From an uncultured Pelagibacteraceae bacterium (GTDB lineage: Bacteria > Pseudomonadota > Alphaproteobacteria > Pelagibacterales > Pelagibacteraceae), in the NCBI GenBank assembly GCA_902625945.1, contig CACODG010000002.1:62001-126000 (forward strand): a stretch of DNA of 64,000 nucleotides. Direction: 5' to 3'. The notes under the pieces were generated by a model that saw only the letters and a list, made by a program, of their open reading frames with translations, did not search any database and was not told the DNA's origin. Shown piece by piece: positions 8,219 through 15,301 of the stretch; position 1 is the stretch's first letter, and each line of letters begins with the position of its first letter. The position numbers and the translations under genes are program-made.

Positions 8219-8989
8219 ATGAGAAAATTAGGTCTTTTTGCTTTAGCAGCTGTTGCCTTTTTAGGTATAACAAGCTCAGCTAACGCAGCGACTGCATTGT
8301 TACAAACAAATGATTTCGTAGGAATTTCATTCTGGCTTGTTTCAATGGGAATGATCGCAACAACTGTGTTTTTCTTTGCTGAAAGAGGAACTGTTGCTGC
8401 ATCATGGAGAACATCTTTAACAGTAGCTGGACTTGTAACTGGTGTTGCATTTGTTCACTACATGTACATGAGAGAAGTTTGGGTGAGTACAGGTGACTCT
8501 CCAACGGTATACAGATATATCGATTGGTTAATCACAGTGCCGCTTCAAATGATAGAATTCTATCTAATCTTGGCAGCTGTTAGAAAGGTGCCAACTTCTA
8601 TATTCTGGAAGCTATTAATTGGTTCATTAGTAATGTTAATCGGCGGATATCTAGGTGAAGCTGGTTATATACAACCATTTGTAGGTTTCGTAATTGGAAT
8701 GGCTGGATGGATTTACATCTTGTTTGAAATATTCTCAGGTGAAGCAGGAACGATGGCGGCAAAAGCTGGTAACAAAGCTATGTCTACAGCGTTCAGCGCA
8801 ATGAGAATAATCGTAACTATTGGTTGGGCGATATATCCTTTAGGATACATTTTCGGTTACCTAACTGGTGGTGTTGATGCAAATGCTTTAAACGTAATTT
8901 ACAATTTAGCTGACTTTGTTAACAAGATCGCTTTTGGTCTAGTTATCTGGGCAGCAGCAATGCAAAACACAAGATTATCATCTAGATAA
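8219..8989 (+). CDS. Proteorhodopsin, blue-tuned light-driven proton pump
   Basis: A retinal-binding seven-helix inner-membrane protein that pumps protons in light. Residues 1-23 form a signal peptide ending ANA. Key residues are H80, R99, proton acceptor D102, T106, proton donor E113 (the DTE proton-pump pattern) and the retinal Schiff-base lysine K236 (DFVNKIAFG). The spectral-tuning position is Gln (Q110 in ITVPLQMIEF), the residue of blue-absorbing variants. The strong Shine-Dalgarno GAGGGAGG (8206-8213) is unusual in this window and, with the tight terminator behind, suggests high expression. The length of 256 aa is normal. Retinal-synthesis genes are not in the window. Confidence 0.98.
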   Translation: MRKLGLFALAAVAFLGITSSANAATALLQTNDFVGISFWLVSMGMIATTVFFFAERGTVAASWRTSLTVAGLVTGVAFVHYMYMREVWVSTGDSPTVYRYIDWLITVPLQMIEFYLILAAVRKVPTSIFWKLLIGSLVMLIGGYLGEAGYIQPFVGFVIGMAGWIYILFEIFSGEAGTMAAKAGNKAMSTAFSAMRIIVTIGWAIYPLGYIFGYLTGGVDANALNVIYNLADFVNKIAFGLVIWAAAMQNTRLSSR

Positions 8990-9005
8990 TAGATAATTAA
9001 ATTGA

Positions 9006-9045
9006 AAAAGGGCGGGTATGTCTCACATACTTGCCCTTTTTTTTT
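9006..9045 (+). terminator. Rho-independent terminator after proteorhodopsin
   Basis: GGGC-GG-GTATGT (9010-9021) pairs with ACATAC-TT-GCCC (9025-9036) across a CTC loop, giving 12 pairs including two G-U. It is followed by nine T residues (9037-9045) and preceded by four A. This is the clearest terminator in the window. It would separate most proteorhodopsin transcripts from the ferredoxin genes unless there is read-through. Confidence 0.9.
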
Positions 9046-9060
9046 GATAATAATTGAATT

Positions 9061-9195
9061 ATGGAAATTTCAAAACCTTATAAAGGAAAAGGAAAAAGGA
9101 AGCTTAAGAAAATGCCCTTCACAGTTAAAGGGTACATTCTTTATTACGCCTTTTTTTGGATGATAATTATTTCAATATATTTAGCATATTATTAA
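9061..9195 (+). CDS. Small membrane peptide (44 aa) between proteorhodopsin and ferredoxin
   Basis: A 44-residue frame lies between the proteorhodopsin terminator and the ferredoxin gene, ending 3 nt before the ferredoxin ATG. The first half is strongly basic (KGKGKRKLKKMP) and the second half is one aromatic-rich hydrophobic segment (GYILYYAFFWMIIISIYLAYY). It would be a single-pass, N-in membrane peptide. There is no Shine-Dalgarno sequence. The organised charge and hydrophobic pattern and its tight spacing to ferredoxin support it. I recognise no family. Confidence 0.55.
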   Translation: MEISKPYKGKGKRKLKKMPFTVKGYILYYAFFWMIIISIYLAYY

Positions 9196-9198
9196 TTT

Positions 9199-9519
9199 AT
9201 GCCAAAAATTATTTATAAAGACTATCAGGGTAATTCAAAGAGTATTGAAGTTGAAAACGGTTTATCAGTAATGGAAGGTGCAATTCAAAACGAAATACCA
9301 GGAATTGATGCTGATTGTGGAGGATCAATGGCTTGTGCTACATGTCATGTTTATGTTGATGATAAATGGTTTGAAAAAATTCCAAAAGCAGAAGATGCAG
9401 AAGCTGACATGATTGATATGGCATTCGAACCCAAAAAGAATAGTAGATTAAGCTGTCAAATAATAGTTGATAATGAATTAGATGGTCTAGAAGTAACAAC
9501 ACCAGAAAAACAAACTTAA
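9199..9519 (+). CDS. [2Fe-2S] ferredoxin, adrenodoxin type
   Basis: A small soluble electron carrier. The cluster ligands are C40, C46, C49 and C86 (DADCGGSMACATCHVYV and LSCQIIV), spacing C-x5-C-x2-C-x36-C as in adrenodoxin/putidaredoxin-type ferredoxins. The 106-aa length is normal. Its stop codon shares a base with the start of the reductase gene, so the two are translationally coupled and probably partners. Likely clients are P450s, oxygenases or Fe-S assembly; the sequence does not say which. Not the iscA-linked fdx by context. Confidence 0.93.
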   Translation: MPKIIYKDYQGNSKSIEVENGLSVMEGAIQNEIPGIDADCGGSMACATCHVYVDDKWFEKIPKAEDAEADMIDMAFEPKKNSRLSCQIIVDNELDGLEVTTPEKQT

Positions 9520-10532
9520 TGAAAAAAACTGATGTAATAATAATTGGCGCTGGTCCCGTAGGGCTTTTTGCAGTTCATCAATTAGGCATTAAAGGTATTA
9601 AAGCTGTAGTAATTGATAATCTTGATAAAGCAGGAGGACAATGTATTGAACTTTATCCAGATAAACCTATTTATGACATACCTGCAGTACCAGAGTGCAC
9701 CGGAGAACAATTAACTACAAGATTGCTTGAACAAATTAAACCATTTAAAACCGAGATATATTTAAATGAAAGAGTTGATGAAGTCTTACAAGAAAGAGAT
9801 AATTGGATTGTAAAAACAAATAATAAAAAAGAATTTATAGCGCCAAATATTATAATTGCAGGCGGGGTTGGCTCTTTTGAACCTAGAAAGATATCTTTAA
9901 AAGAGGCAGAAAAACTTGAAGGCCAATCTGTATTTTACTCAGTAAGAAATAAAGAAAAGTTTAAAAATAAAAAAATCGCAATTTTTGGAGGAGGAGACTC
10001 AGCTCTAGATTGGGCCTTAGAACTTTCAAAATATTCTAAAATTACATTAATACATAGGAGAAATGAATTTAGAGGCGCACAACATACTCTTTCAGAATTA
10101 AGAAAATTAGAAAAAAAGGGAAAAGTTATGATTAGAACGCCTTGTCAAATAATATCTTTAGATAATGAGAAAGAATTAAAGTCTATTACCATTCAGTTTG
10201 ATGATGGTAAGACGGAAATAATTCCAACTGATATAATGCTAGGTTTTTTCGGTTTAATAATGAAATTAGGACCAATTGCCGAATGGGGATTGAATATGGA
10301 TAAAAAAACTATTGAGGTAAATCCAGAAAATTTTGAGACTAATAAAAAAGGTATATTTGCGGCCGGTGACATATGCTCTTATCCAGGAAAACTTAAACTG
10401 ATCCTTTCAGGATTTCATGAGGTAGCACTTGCTTCTGTAGAGTGTTTCAAAAGAGCAAGACCTAATGAAAAATACAGATTTGAATTTACGACTTCCTCGA
10501 AAACTATTCAAGATAGATTAGGCAAAAAATGA
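9519..10532 (+). CDS. Ferredoxin--NADP reductase (thioredoxin-reductase-like, type 2)
   Basis: A two-dinucleotide-domain flavoprotein expected to transfer electrons from NADPH to the upstream ferredoxin. Seen are the N-terminal FAD motif IIIGAGPVGLFA, the segment GGQCIELYPDKPIYDIPA, the NADPH motif IFGGGDSALDWA and the C-terminal FAD segment FAAGDICSYPGKLKLI. The CxxC redox pair of true thioredoxin reductases is absent, so the type 2 ferredoxin-NADP reductase assignment is better than TrxB, a name often given to this gene. It is 337 aa long. The ATG at 9519 overlaps the ferredoxin stop by one base, and the 3' end overlaps the GST gene by 4 nt. Confidence 0.9.
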   Translation: MKKTDVIIIGAGPVGLFAVHQLGIKGIKAVVIDNLDKAGGQCIELYPDKPIYDIPAVPECTGEQLTTRLLEQIKPFKTEIYLNERVDEVLQERDNWIVKTNNKKEFIAPNIIIAGGVGSFEPRKISLKEAEKLEGQSVFYSVRNKEKFKNKKIAIFGGGDSALDWALELSKYSKITLIHRRNEFRGAQHTLSELRKLEKKGKVMIRTPCQIISLDNEKELKSITIQFDDGKTEIIPTDIMLGFFGLIMKLGPIAEWGLNMDKKTIEVNPENFETNKKGIFAAGDICSYPGKLKLILSGFHEVALASVECFKRARPNEKYRFEFTTSSKTIQDRLGKK

Positions 10533-11155
10533 TAGAACTACTTACCGCGAATACACCTAACGGTAAGAAAATATCAATTATGCTTGAGGAAGTAGGTCTT
10601 CAGTATAAAGTCACTAAAATTAACATCAATAAAGAAGAACAATTTAAACCTGAATTTAAAAAAATAAGTCCTTTTAGTAAAATACCAGTTATTATTGATC
10701 ACGAAAATAATCAATCACTTTTTGAGTCAGGAGCTATATTAATTTACTTAGGCGAAAAAAGTGGAAAATTTTATGACAAAAATGATAGAACAATTATTAA
10801 TCAGTGGTTAATGGGACAAATGGCTTATGTTGGACCAATGCTTGGTCAACATCATCAGTTTCACCATTATAACCCGGGAAAAAGTAAATTTGGTGAAGAA
10901 AGATATTTTAAAATTTCTAAGAGAATTTATAAAGAGCTAGATGACAGACTCTCAGTTTCAGAATTTCTTGCTGGAGAGAATTATTCGATTGCAGATATTG
11001 CTACATTTCCTTGGATAGCAAGACACGATTGGCATGACATTGGTTTAAAAAAATTTCAAAATTTATCAAAATGGTATGAAAAGATATCTCAGAGAGACGC
11101 TGTTATAAAAGGTTATGATCTTTTAAAAAGAGGTGAAGCAATACCTAAGCCTTAA
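10529..11155 (+). CDS. Glutathione S-transferase family protein (YfcG/YghU-like)
   Basis: Thioredoxin-fold N-domain starting ELLTANTPNGKKISIMLEEVG, with the cis-proline segment SKIPVI and the glutathione gamma-glutamyl motif ESGAI, then an all-alpha C-domain (SIADIATFPWIARHDW). The TxNxxK start and 208-aa length resemble the nu-class YfcG/YghU disulfide reductases. It overlaps the reductase gene by 4 nt and closes the proteorhodopsin-linked cluster, then converges on dksA with 4 nt overlap. Substrate unknown; a role in redox or peroxide defence is inference. Confidence 0.88.
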   Translation: MIELLTANTPNGKKISIMLEEVGLQYKVTKININKEEQFKPEFKKISPFSKIPVIIDHENNQSLFESGAILIYLGEKSGKFYDKNDRTIINQWLMGQMAYVGPMLGQHHQFHHYNPGKSKFGEERYFKISKRIYKELDDRLSVSEFLAGENYSIADIATFPWIARHDWHDIGLKKFQNLSKWYEKISQRDAVIKGYDLLKRGEAIPKP

Positions 11156-11577
11156 TCATCTACAAATATTTTTTCGTCTCTTTCATGTCTTTCTTGTGCT
11201 TCAATAGAAAGAGTAGCAATTGGTCTAGCAATCAATCTTTTAAGCCCAATTGGTTCTCCAGTTTCTTCACAATAACCGTAAGTACCATCCTTCAATCGTT
11301 GCAAAGCTGAATTTATTTTAGATATTAGTTTTCTGCTTCTATTTAGCGCCTTCATTTCTACAGATTTATCAGTGTAAGAGGAGGCTTGATCGACTATATC
11401 TGCAGAAGAAACATTATCATCATTTGAGTTAAGAATATTACCTAGATTATTTGATTTAATTATTTCCTTTTTCCAACCTAAAAGTTCCTCTGTAAAAAAT
11501 TTTTTGTGTTTAGAACACATATATTTTTCTTTAGTGTTTGGAGTATATTTTTTTTTAATGGTTAGTTTTTTTGACAT
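11152..11577 (-). CDS. dksA: DksA/TraR-family transcription factor
   Basis: An RNA polymerase secondary-channel regulator that acts with ppGpp on rRNA and amino-acid promoters. It has the coiled-coil region (MKALNRSRKLISKINSAL) and the C-terminal signature DGTYGYCEETGEPIGLKRL followed by RPIATLSIEAQERHERDE. Only the first of the four zinc-finger cysteines remains; the others are Thr, Ser and Ala. I recall this pattern in alphaproteobacterial DksA proteins, so the protein is probably zinc-independent rather than broken. At 141 aa it has usual length. It is transcribed alone, with a 77-nt divergent spacer to the glycosyltransferase genes. Confidence 0.9.
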   Translation of the reverse strand: MSKKLTIKKKYTPNTKEKYMCSKHKKFFTEELLGWKKEIIKSNNLGNILNSNDDNVSSADIVDQASSYTDKSVEMKALNRSRKLISKINSALQRLKDGTYGYCEETGEPIGLKRLIARPIATLSIEAQERHERDEKIFVDD

Positions 11578-11654
11578 TTTATGAATTTGGGGAGTATATG
11601 TTTGATTTTTATCGTGTCAATAGCATATAAACTGTAATAATTTCTTAATTTAAT

Positions 11655-13028
11655 ATGATAAAAGAAAAAAATATAACAAAAATATTCTATTTATTTATTT
11701 TTTCACATTTAATTTTGTGGACATTGATCCCTTATTTTTCAAATGTTAATTTACCCCTAGATACTATCGAAGCTTTAGCTTGGGGGAGCAATCTAGACTG
11801 GGGCTACAGCAAACATCCTCCCTTAAGTGCATTTGTAGTTGAAATATTTTATCAATTATTTGGCAATCAGGATTGGGCTTTTTATTTATTAAGTCAAATA
11901 TTTGTACTAATAGCCTTTATAAGTATTTTTAAATTATCTGTTGATTTGTTTGATAATAAAACTTTAGCGCTCATATCAATTTTATTATTAGAGGGAATTT
12001 ACTTTTATAATTTTACTTCTCCAGAGTTCAATGTAAACATTAGTCAATTACCTTTTTGGGCTCTTAGTTTATATTTTAGCTGGAGATGTATTAAATTTAA
12101 TTTTACAAAAGATTTCATTTTTTTAGGTTTTTTTTTAGGACTTGGAATTTTATCAAAATATCTTTTTATTTATCTTCTGATAGGAATTGGATTATTATTT
12201 CTATATTTTTTAATTAAAGAAAAAAAAATAAAATTTATAAATATTTTTATTTCTAGTTTCATAATGTTGATTATTTTAACACCACATATTTATTGGCTAT
12301 TTGAAAATAACTTTACAACTATATCTTATGGAATGAAAAGAACTGGAGGAATTGGTAATTTTACAGATCACTTATTATATCCTGGTATATTTTTGATAAA
12401 ACAAATAGGAATTTTACTACCGTTGATATTGATGAGTTATTTTTTAGTACAAAAATCTAAAGTAAATTTGAGTCTCAAAAATAAAAAAGTTATTTTTCTT
12501 ATCTTTACAGTTTTAATTCCAATATTTTTAATTGTTATAACATCTTTTGCATTGGGAGTAAAAATAAGAACTATGTGGATGACACCTTTTTACTTAGGAA
12601 TAGGTATGGTGGTAATTGAAATATATAAAAAACAAATCGATATAAAAAAAATTAAAAATTTCCTGATGATTTTTTCATTTTTTTTTATAATTTCACCATT
12701 AATCTATTTAAGCGTGTCTATATTAGATGATACGAAAAGAACTGACTATCCTGGAAAAGAAATATCTAGATTAGTGCAAAATAAATGGGATGATAATTTT
12801 TCAAATCAAATTAAAATTGTGATTGGAGATGAGTGGTTTGCAGGAAACTTATCTTATCATTTATATTCAAGACCGGTTTGGTTCAATGAATTGAATATTA
12901 ATAATTTTGATATTAAAGATGATCAAGGAGTAATATATACTGGTAATCCTAAAATTTTAAAAAAAATATGTCCTGGAGTATTCGGAACAATTAGACCTGT
13001 AGGATATTGCATGATTGGCAGAAGATGA
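11655..13028 (+). CDS. GT39-type membrane glycosyltransferase (PMT_2/ArnT-like)
   Basis: A multi-pass inner-membrane protein with about ten hydrophobic segments. The N-terminal segment LDTIEALAWG...KHPPLSAF resembles the first periplasmic loop of the dolichyl-phosphate-mannose/ArnT family, which carries acidic catalytic residues. It probably transfers a sugar from a polyprenyl-phosphate carrier to lipid A, glycan or protein. The 457-aa length suits this family. The neighbouring GT2 gene, whose start overlaps by 4 nt, likely makes the polyprenyl-phosphate sugar donor. The acceptor cannot be told from sequence. Confidence 0.8.
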   Translation: MIKEKNITKIFYLFIFSHLILWTLIPYFSNVNLPLDTIEALAWGSNLDWGYSKHPPLSAFVVEIFYQLFGNQDWAFYLLSQIFVLIAFISIFKLSVDLFDNKTLALISILLLEGIYFYNFTSPEFNVNISQLPFWALSLYFSWRCIKFNFTKDFIFLGFFLGLGILSKYLFIYLLIGIGLLFLYFLIKEKKIKFINIFISSFIMLIILTPHIYWLFENNFTTISYGMKRTGGIGNFTDHLLYPGIFLIKQIGILLPLILMSYFLVQKSKVNLSLKNKKVIFLIFTVLIPIFLIVITSFALGVKIRTMWMTPFYLGIGMVVIEIYKKQIDIKKIKNFLMIFSFFFIISPLIYLSVSILDDTKRTDYPGKEISRLVQNKWDDNFSNQIKIVIGDEWFAGNLSYHLYSRPVWFNELNINNFDIKDDQGVIYTGNPKILKKICPGVFGTIRPVGYCMIGRR

Positions 13029-13900
13029 AAAAAATTATAATTTTGATACCTGTCTTTAATGACTGGGATTCCTTAAAGAAATTAATTTTTGAAATTGGTG
13101 AAACCATTAAGGAAATAAAAAAGGATGTTGTATTTGAATGTATAGTTATAAATGATGCGTCAACTATTAATCAACCACTTTTAAACAAACCTAACAATAT
13201 CAATTCTTTGAAAATTCTAAATATGAAAAAAAATAGAGGTCATGCTAGATGTAACGCATTTGGAATAAGATATGTCAATCATCATGAAAAATTTGATTAT
13301 TTAATTTTGATGGATGGTGATGGTGAAGATAGACCTATTGAAATTAAAGACCTAGTGAATGAGATGAAAAATAATCCTGAGAATTCAATTGTAGCAAAAA
13401 GAGTTAAAAGGTCTGAAGGACGATTTTTTCAATTCCTTTATTTTAGCCATAAAGTTCTTACTTACTTTTTTACTGGAAAAAAAGTAAATTTTGGAAATTA
13501 TAGTAGTTTAACTAAAAACGATGTAAAAATATTGTCGGATTGCCCAAGTTTGTGGAGTAGTTACTCAGGAACCGTAAAAAAAACCTTGAAGAATCTAAAG
13601 GAAATTAATTCCACTCGAGGAATTCGGTATTTTGGCCCATCAAAAATGTCTATATTAAAACTAATAATACACTCATTTTCTATAATCGCAGTATTTAAAT
13701 TCCAAGTATTTTTTAGATCAGGACTTTTAATATTAATCTTATTTTTTTTGAATAACTATTTTGGAGCAATCTCTGAGACTATTCAAATATTATTAATTAT
13801 TTTTAATATCACAATATTTTGTGTTTCATTAAGAGAAAAAAAAGAAGATTTAATTAACAGTTCAGAAAATTTGGCAAATATTAGAGAAATAAAACACTAA
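13025..13900 (+). CDS. GT2-family glycosyltransferase (polyprenyl-phosphate sugar transferase-like)
   Basis: A GT-A fold transferase with IILIPVFNDWDSLKK at the N-terminus, the VINDAS nucleotide-sugar motif and LMDGDGEDRP as the DxD metal site. A hydrophobic pair of helices near residues 210-270 anchors it in the membrane, as in DPM1/ArnC-type enzymes. I start it at ATG 13025, giving ATGA overlap with the GT39 stop, rather than at the in-frame ATG 13007 further upstream. It likely loads undecaprenyl phosphate with a sugar used by the GT39 partner. The specific sugar is unknown. Confidence 0.82.
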   Translation: MKKIIILIPVFNDWDSLKKLIFEIGETIKEIKKDVVFECIVINDASTINQPLLNKPNNINSLKILNMKKNRGHARCNAFGIRYVNHHEKFDYLILMDGDGEDRPIEIKDLVNEMKNNPENSIVAKRVKRSEGRFFQFLYFSHKVLTYFFTGKKVNFGNYSSLTKNDVKILSDCPSLWSSYSGTVKKTLKNLKEINSTRGIRYFGPSKMSILKLIIHSFSIIAVFKFQVFFRSGLLILILFFLNNYFGAISETIQILLIIFNITIFCVSLREKKEDLINSSENLANIREIKH

Positions 13901-14022
13901 TAAGTTGTAAAAAGAGTCTTAATTAGAATCAAAACAGAATCAAAAGGTGAACATTTTAATACATTTTGAGCTATTGTGGATATTACAAAACATAGGTACT
14001 TTAAACTTTTAATTATTTAATA

Positions 14023-14382
14023 ATGAAAAAACTCAAATGTCATTGCGGTTTAGTTGAGGCAGAAATTAAAATAAATAGCCTAAATAAGCTATTAAGATGT
14101 AATTGCTCAATTTGTAAAAGAAAAGGCGCAATAATGTCTATGGTTAAAAATGAGGACTTCAAAATAGTAAAAGGCAAGAGTCATCTAAAGCTTTATAAAT
14201 TTCACTCTAAACTTGCTAATCATTATTTCTGCACAAATTGCGGTATCTATACTCATCATAATCCGCGTATTAATCCATCTATGACAGGTTTTAATGTAGG
14301 TTGCATTGATGATATTGATACATTCAAGCTTAGCGATATTTTTGTTAATGACGGTCACAATCACCCGCTAGATAAAAAATAA
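14023..14382 (+). CDS. GFA/CENP-V family zinc protein
   Basis: A small (119 aa) protein of the glutathione-dependent formaldehyde-activating (GFA/CENP-V) fold. The zinc-binding cysteines are visible: C6 and C8 (KCHCG), C26, C28 and C31 (RCNCSIC), and C70 and C73 (FCTNCG), all in the family spacing. Most members are not shown to act on formaldehyde, so no reaction is assigned. It lies just upstream of the D-glycerate kinase gene with a 1-nt gap, suggesting one operon. The 122-nt gap before it holds a short imperfect repeat and nothing else I recognise. Confidence 0.88.
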   Translation: MKKLKCHCGLVEAEIKINSLNKLLRCNCSICKRKGAIMSMVKNEDFKIVKGKSHLKLYKFHSKLANHYFCTNCGIYTHHNPRINPSMTGFNVGCIDDIDTFKLSDIFVNDGHNHPLDKK

Positions 14383-14383
14383 A

Positions 14384-15301
14384 ATGCTTTTAGAAAAATC
14401 GGGTTACCAAAAAATTAAATTAAAATACCTTAAATACATAAAGTCCCAAGCAGTCTTGTCTGAGCCTTTTAGAGATAAAATTGGCCAACTAAATAAATTT
14501 TATTTACCAATTAGCGAAAAAATATATAAGAACCATCTTAAAATTAAAAAAACATTAGTTATAGGTTTAACTGGAGGGCAAGGTTCAGGCAAGTCAACAA
14601 TTTCAAATATATTAAAGATAATTCTTAAAGAAGGTTTTCGTTTAAATACTATAAATTTCTCAATTGATGATTTTTATAAAACACATAAAGAAAGAAAAAA
14701 AATGTCTCAAACTATAAGCCCGTTATTTTTGACAAGAGGAGTGCCAGGAACACATGATACAAAATTGCTATTAGATTGCTTGAAAAAACTAAAAAGAACA
14801 AATTTTAAAAAATATTTAATTCCAAAATTTGATAAATCTATAGACGATAGGTTGCCTAAAAAAAAGTGGCAAAGGATCATCAATAGACCTGATGTAGTAA
14901 TATTTGAAGGCTGGTGTGTAGGAGCGACACCACAAAAAAATAAAGATTTGAAGTTTCCAATAAATATATTAGAAAAAGAAAAGGATAAAAATAAAATTTG
15001 GAGAAATAGGGTAAACAAAGAATTAAAAACAAAATATAAAAATATATTTAAACTTATTGATAAATATATTTTTTTAAAAGTTCCAAGTTTTAAACATGTT
15101 TATAAATGGAGATCATTACAAGAAAAAAAACTGATCTTAACTGCAAAAGGAAAAAAAACTATGAGCAAGAGTCAAATTAAGAATTTTATAATGTTTTATG
15201 AGAGACTTACGAAACATATGCTTAAAAACTTTTCAAAAAAATCTGAATTTATTATAAATATTGATAATAAACATAGATTAAAATCTATTAAATGTAATTA
15301 A
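14384..15301 (+). CDS. D-glycerate 3-kinase
   Basis: Phosphorylates D-glycerate to 3-phosphoglycerate. It has the P-loop GGQGSGKST at residues 64-72, an SIDDFYKTHKER segment, the GVPGTHD motif and VIFEGWCVGA, all characteristic of the plant/yeast-type (phosphoribulokinase-fold) glycerate kinase rather than GarK or GckA types. Length 305 aa is usual. The product feeds glycolysis/gluconeogenesis, and D-glycerate could come from glyoxylate or serine metabolism. The next gene (tolC-like) follows directly after its stop. Confidence 0.88.
   Translation: MLLEKSGYQKIKLKYLKYIKSQAVLSEPFRDKIGQLNKFYLPISEKIYKNHLKIKKTLVIGLTGGQGSGKSTISNILKIILKEGFRLNTINFSIDDFYKTHKERKKMSQTISPLFLTRGVPGTHDTKLLLDCLKKLKRTNFKKYLIPKFDKSIDDRLPKKKWQRIINRPDVVIFEGWCVGATPQKNKDLKFPINILEKEKDKNKIWRNRVNKELKTKYKNIFKLIDKYIFLKVPSFKHVYKWRSLQEKKLILTAKGKKTMSKSQIKNFIMFYERLTKHMLKNFSKKSEFIINIDNKHRLKSIKCN

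Noticed and set aside
8280-8504. 74-codon open frame opposite the proteorhodopsin gene
   Set aside because: It lies wholly antisense to a strongly conserved gene, has no ribosome site, and its Gln/Leu-rich sequence is the reverse reading of proteorhodopsin codons.
9519-10532. Thioredoxin reductase (trxB) label
   Set aside because: The fold is similar, but the CxxC redox-active pair is missing and the gene is coupled to a ferredoxin, so ferredoxin-NADP reductase fits better.
13921-13945. Short imperfect tandem repeat of AGAATCAAAA before the GFA gene
   Set aside because: Only two copies of about 11 nt in AT-rich sequence; no array, no hairpin, no mobile element nearby.
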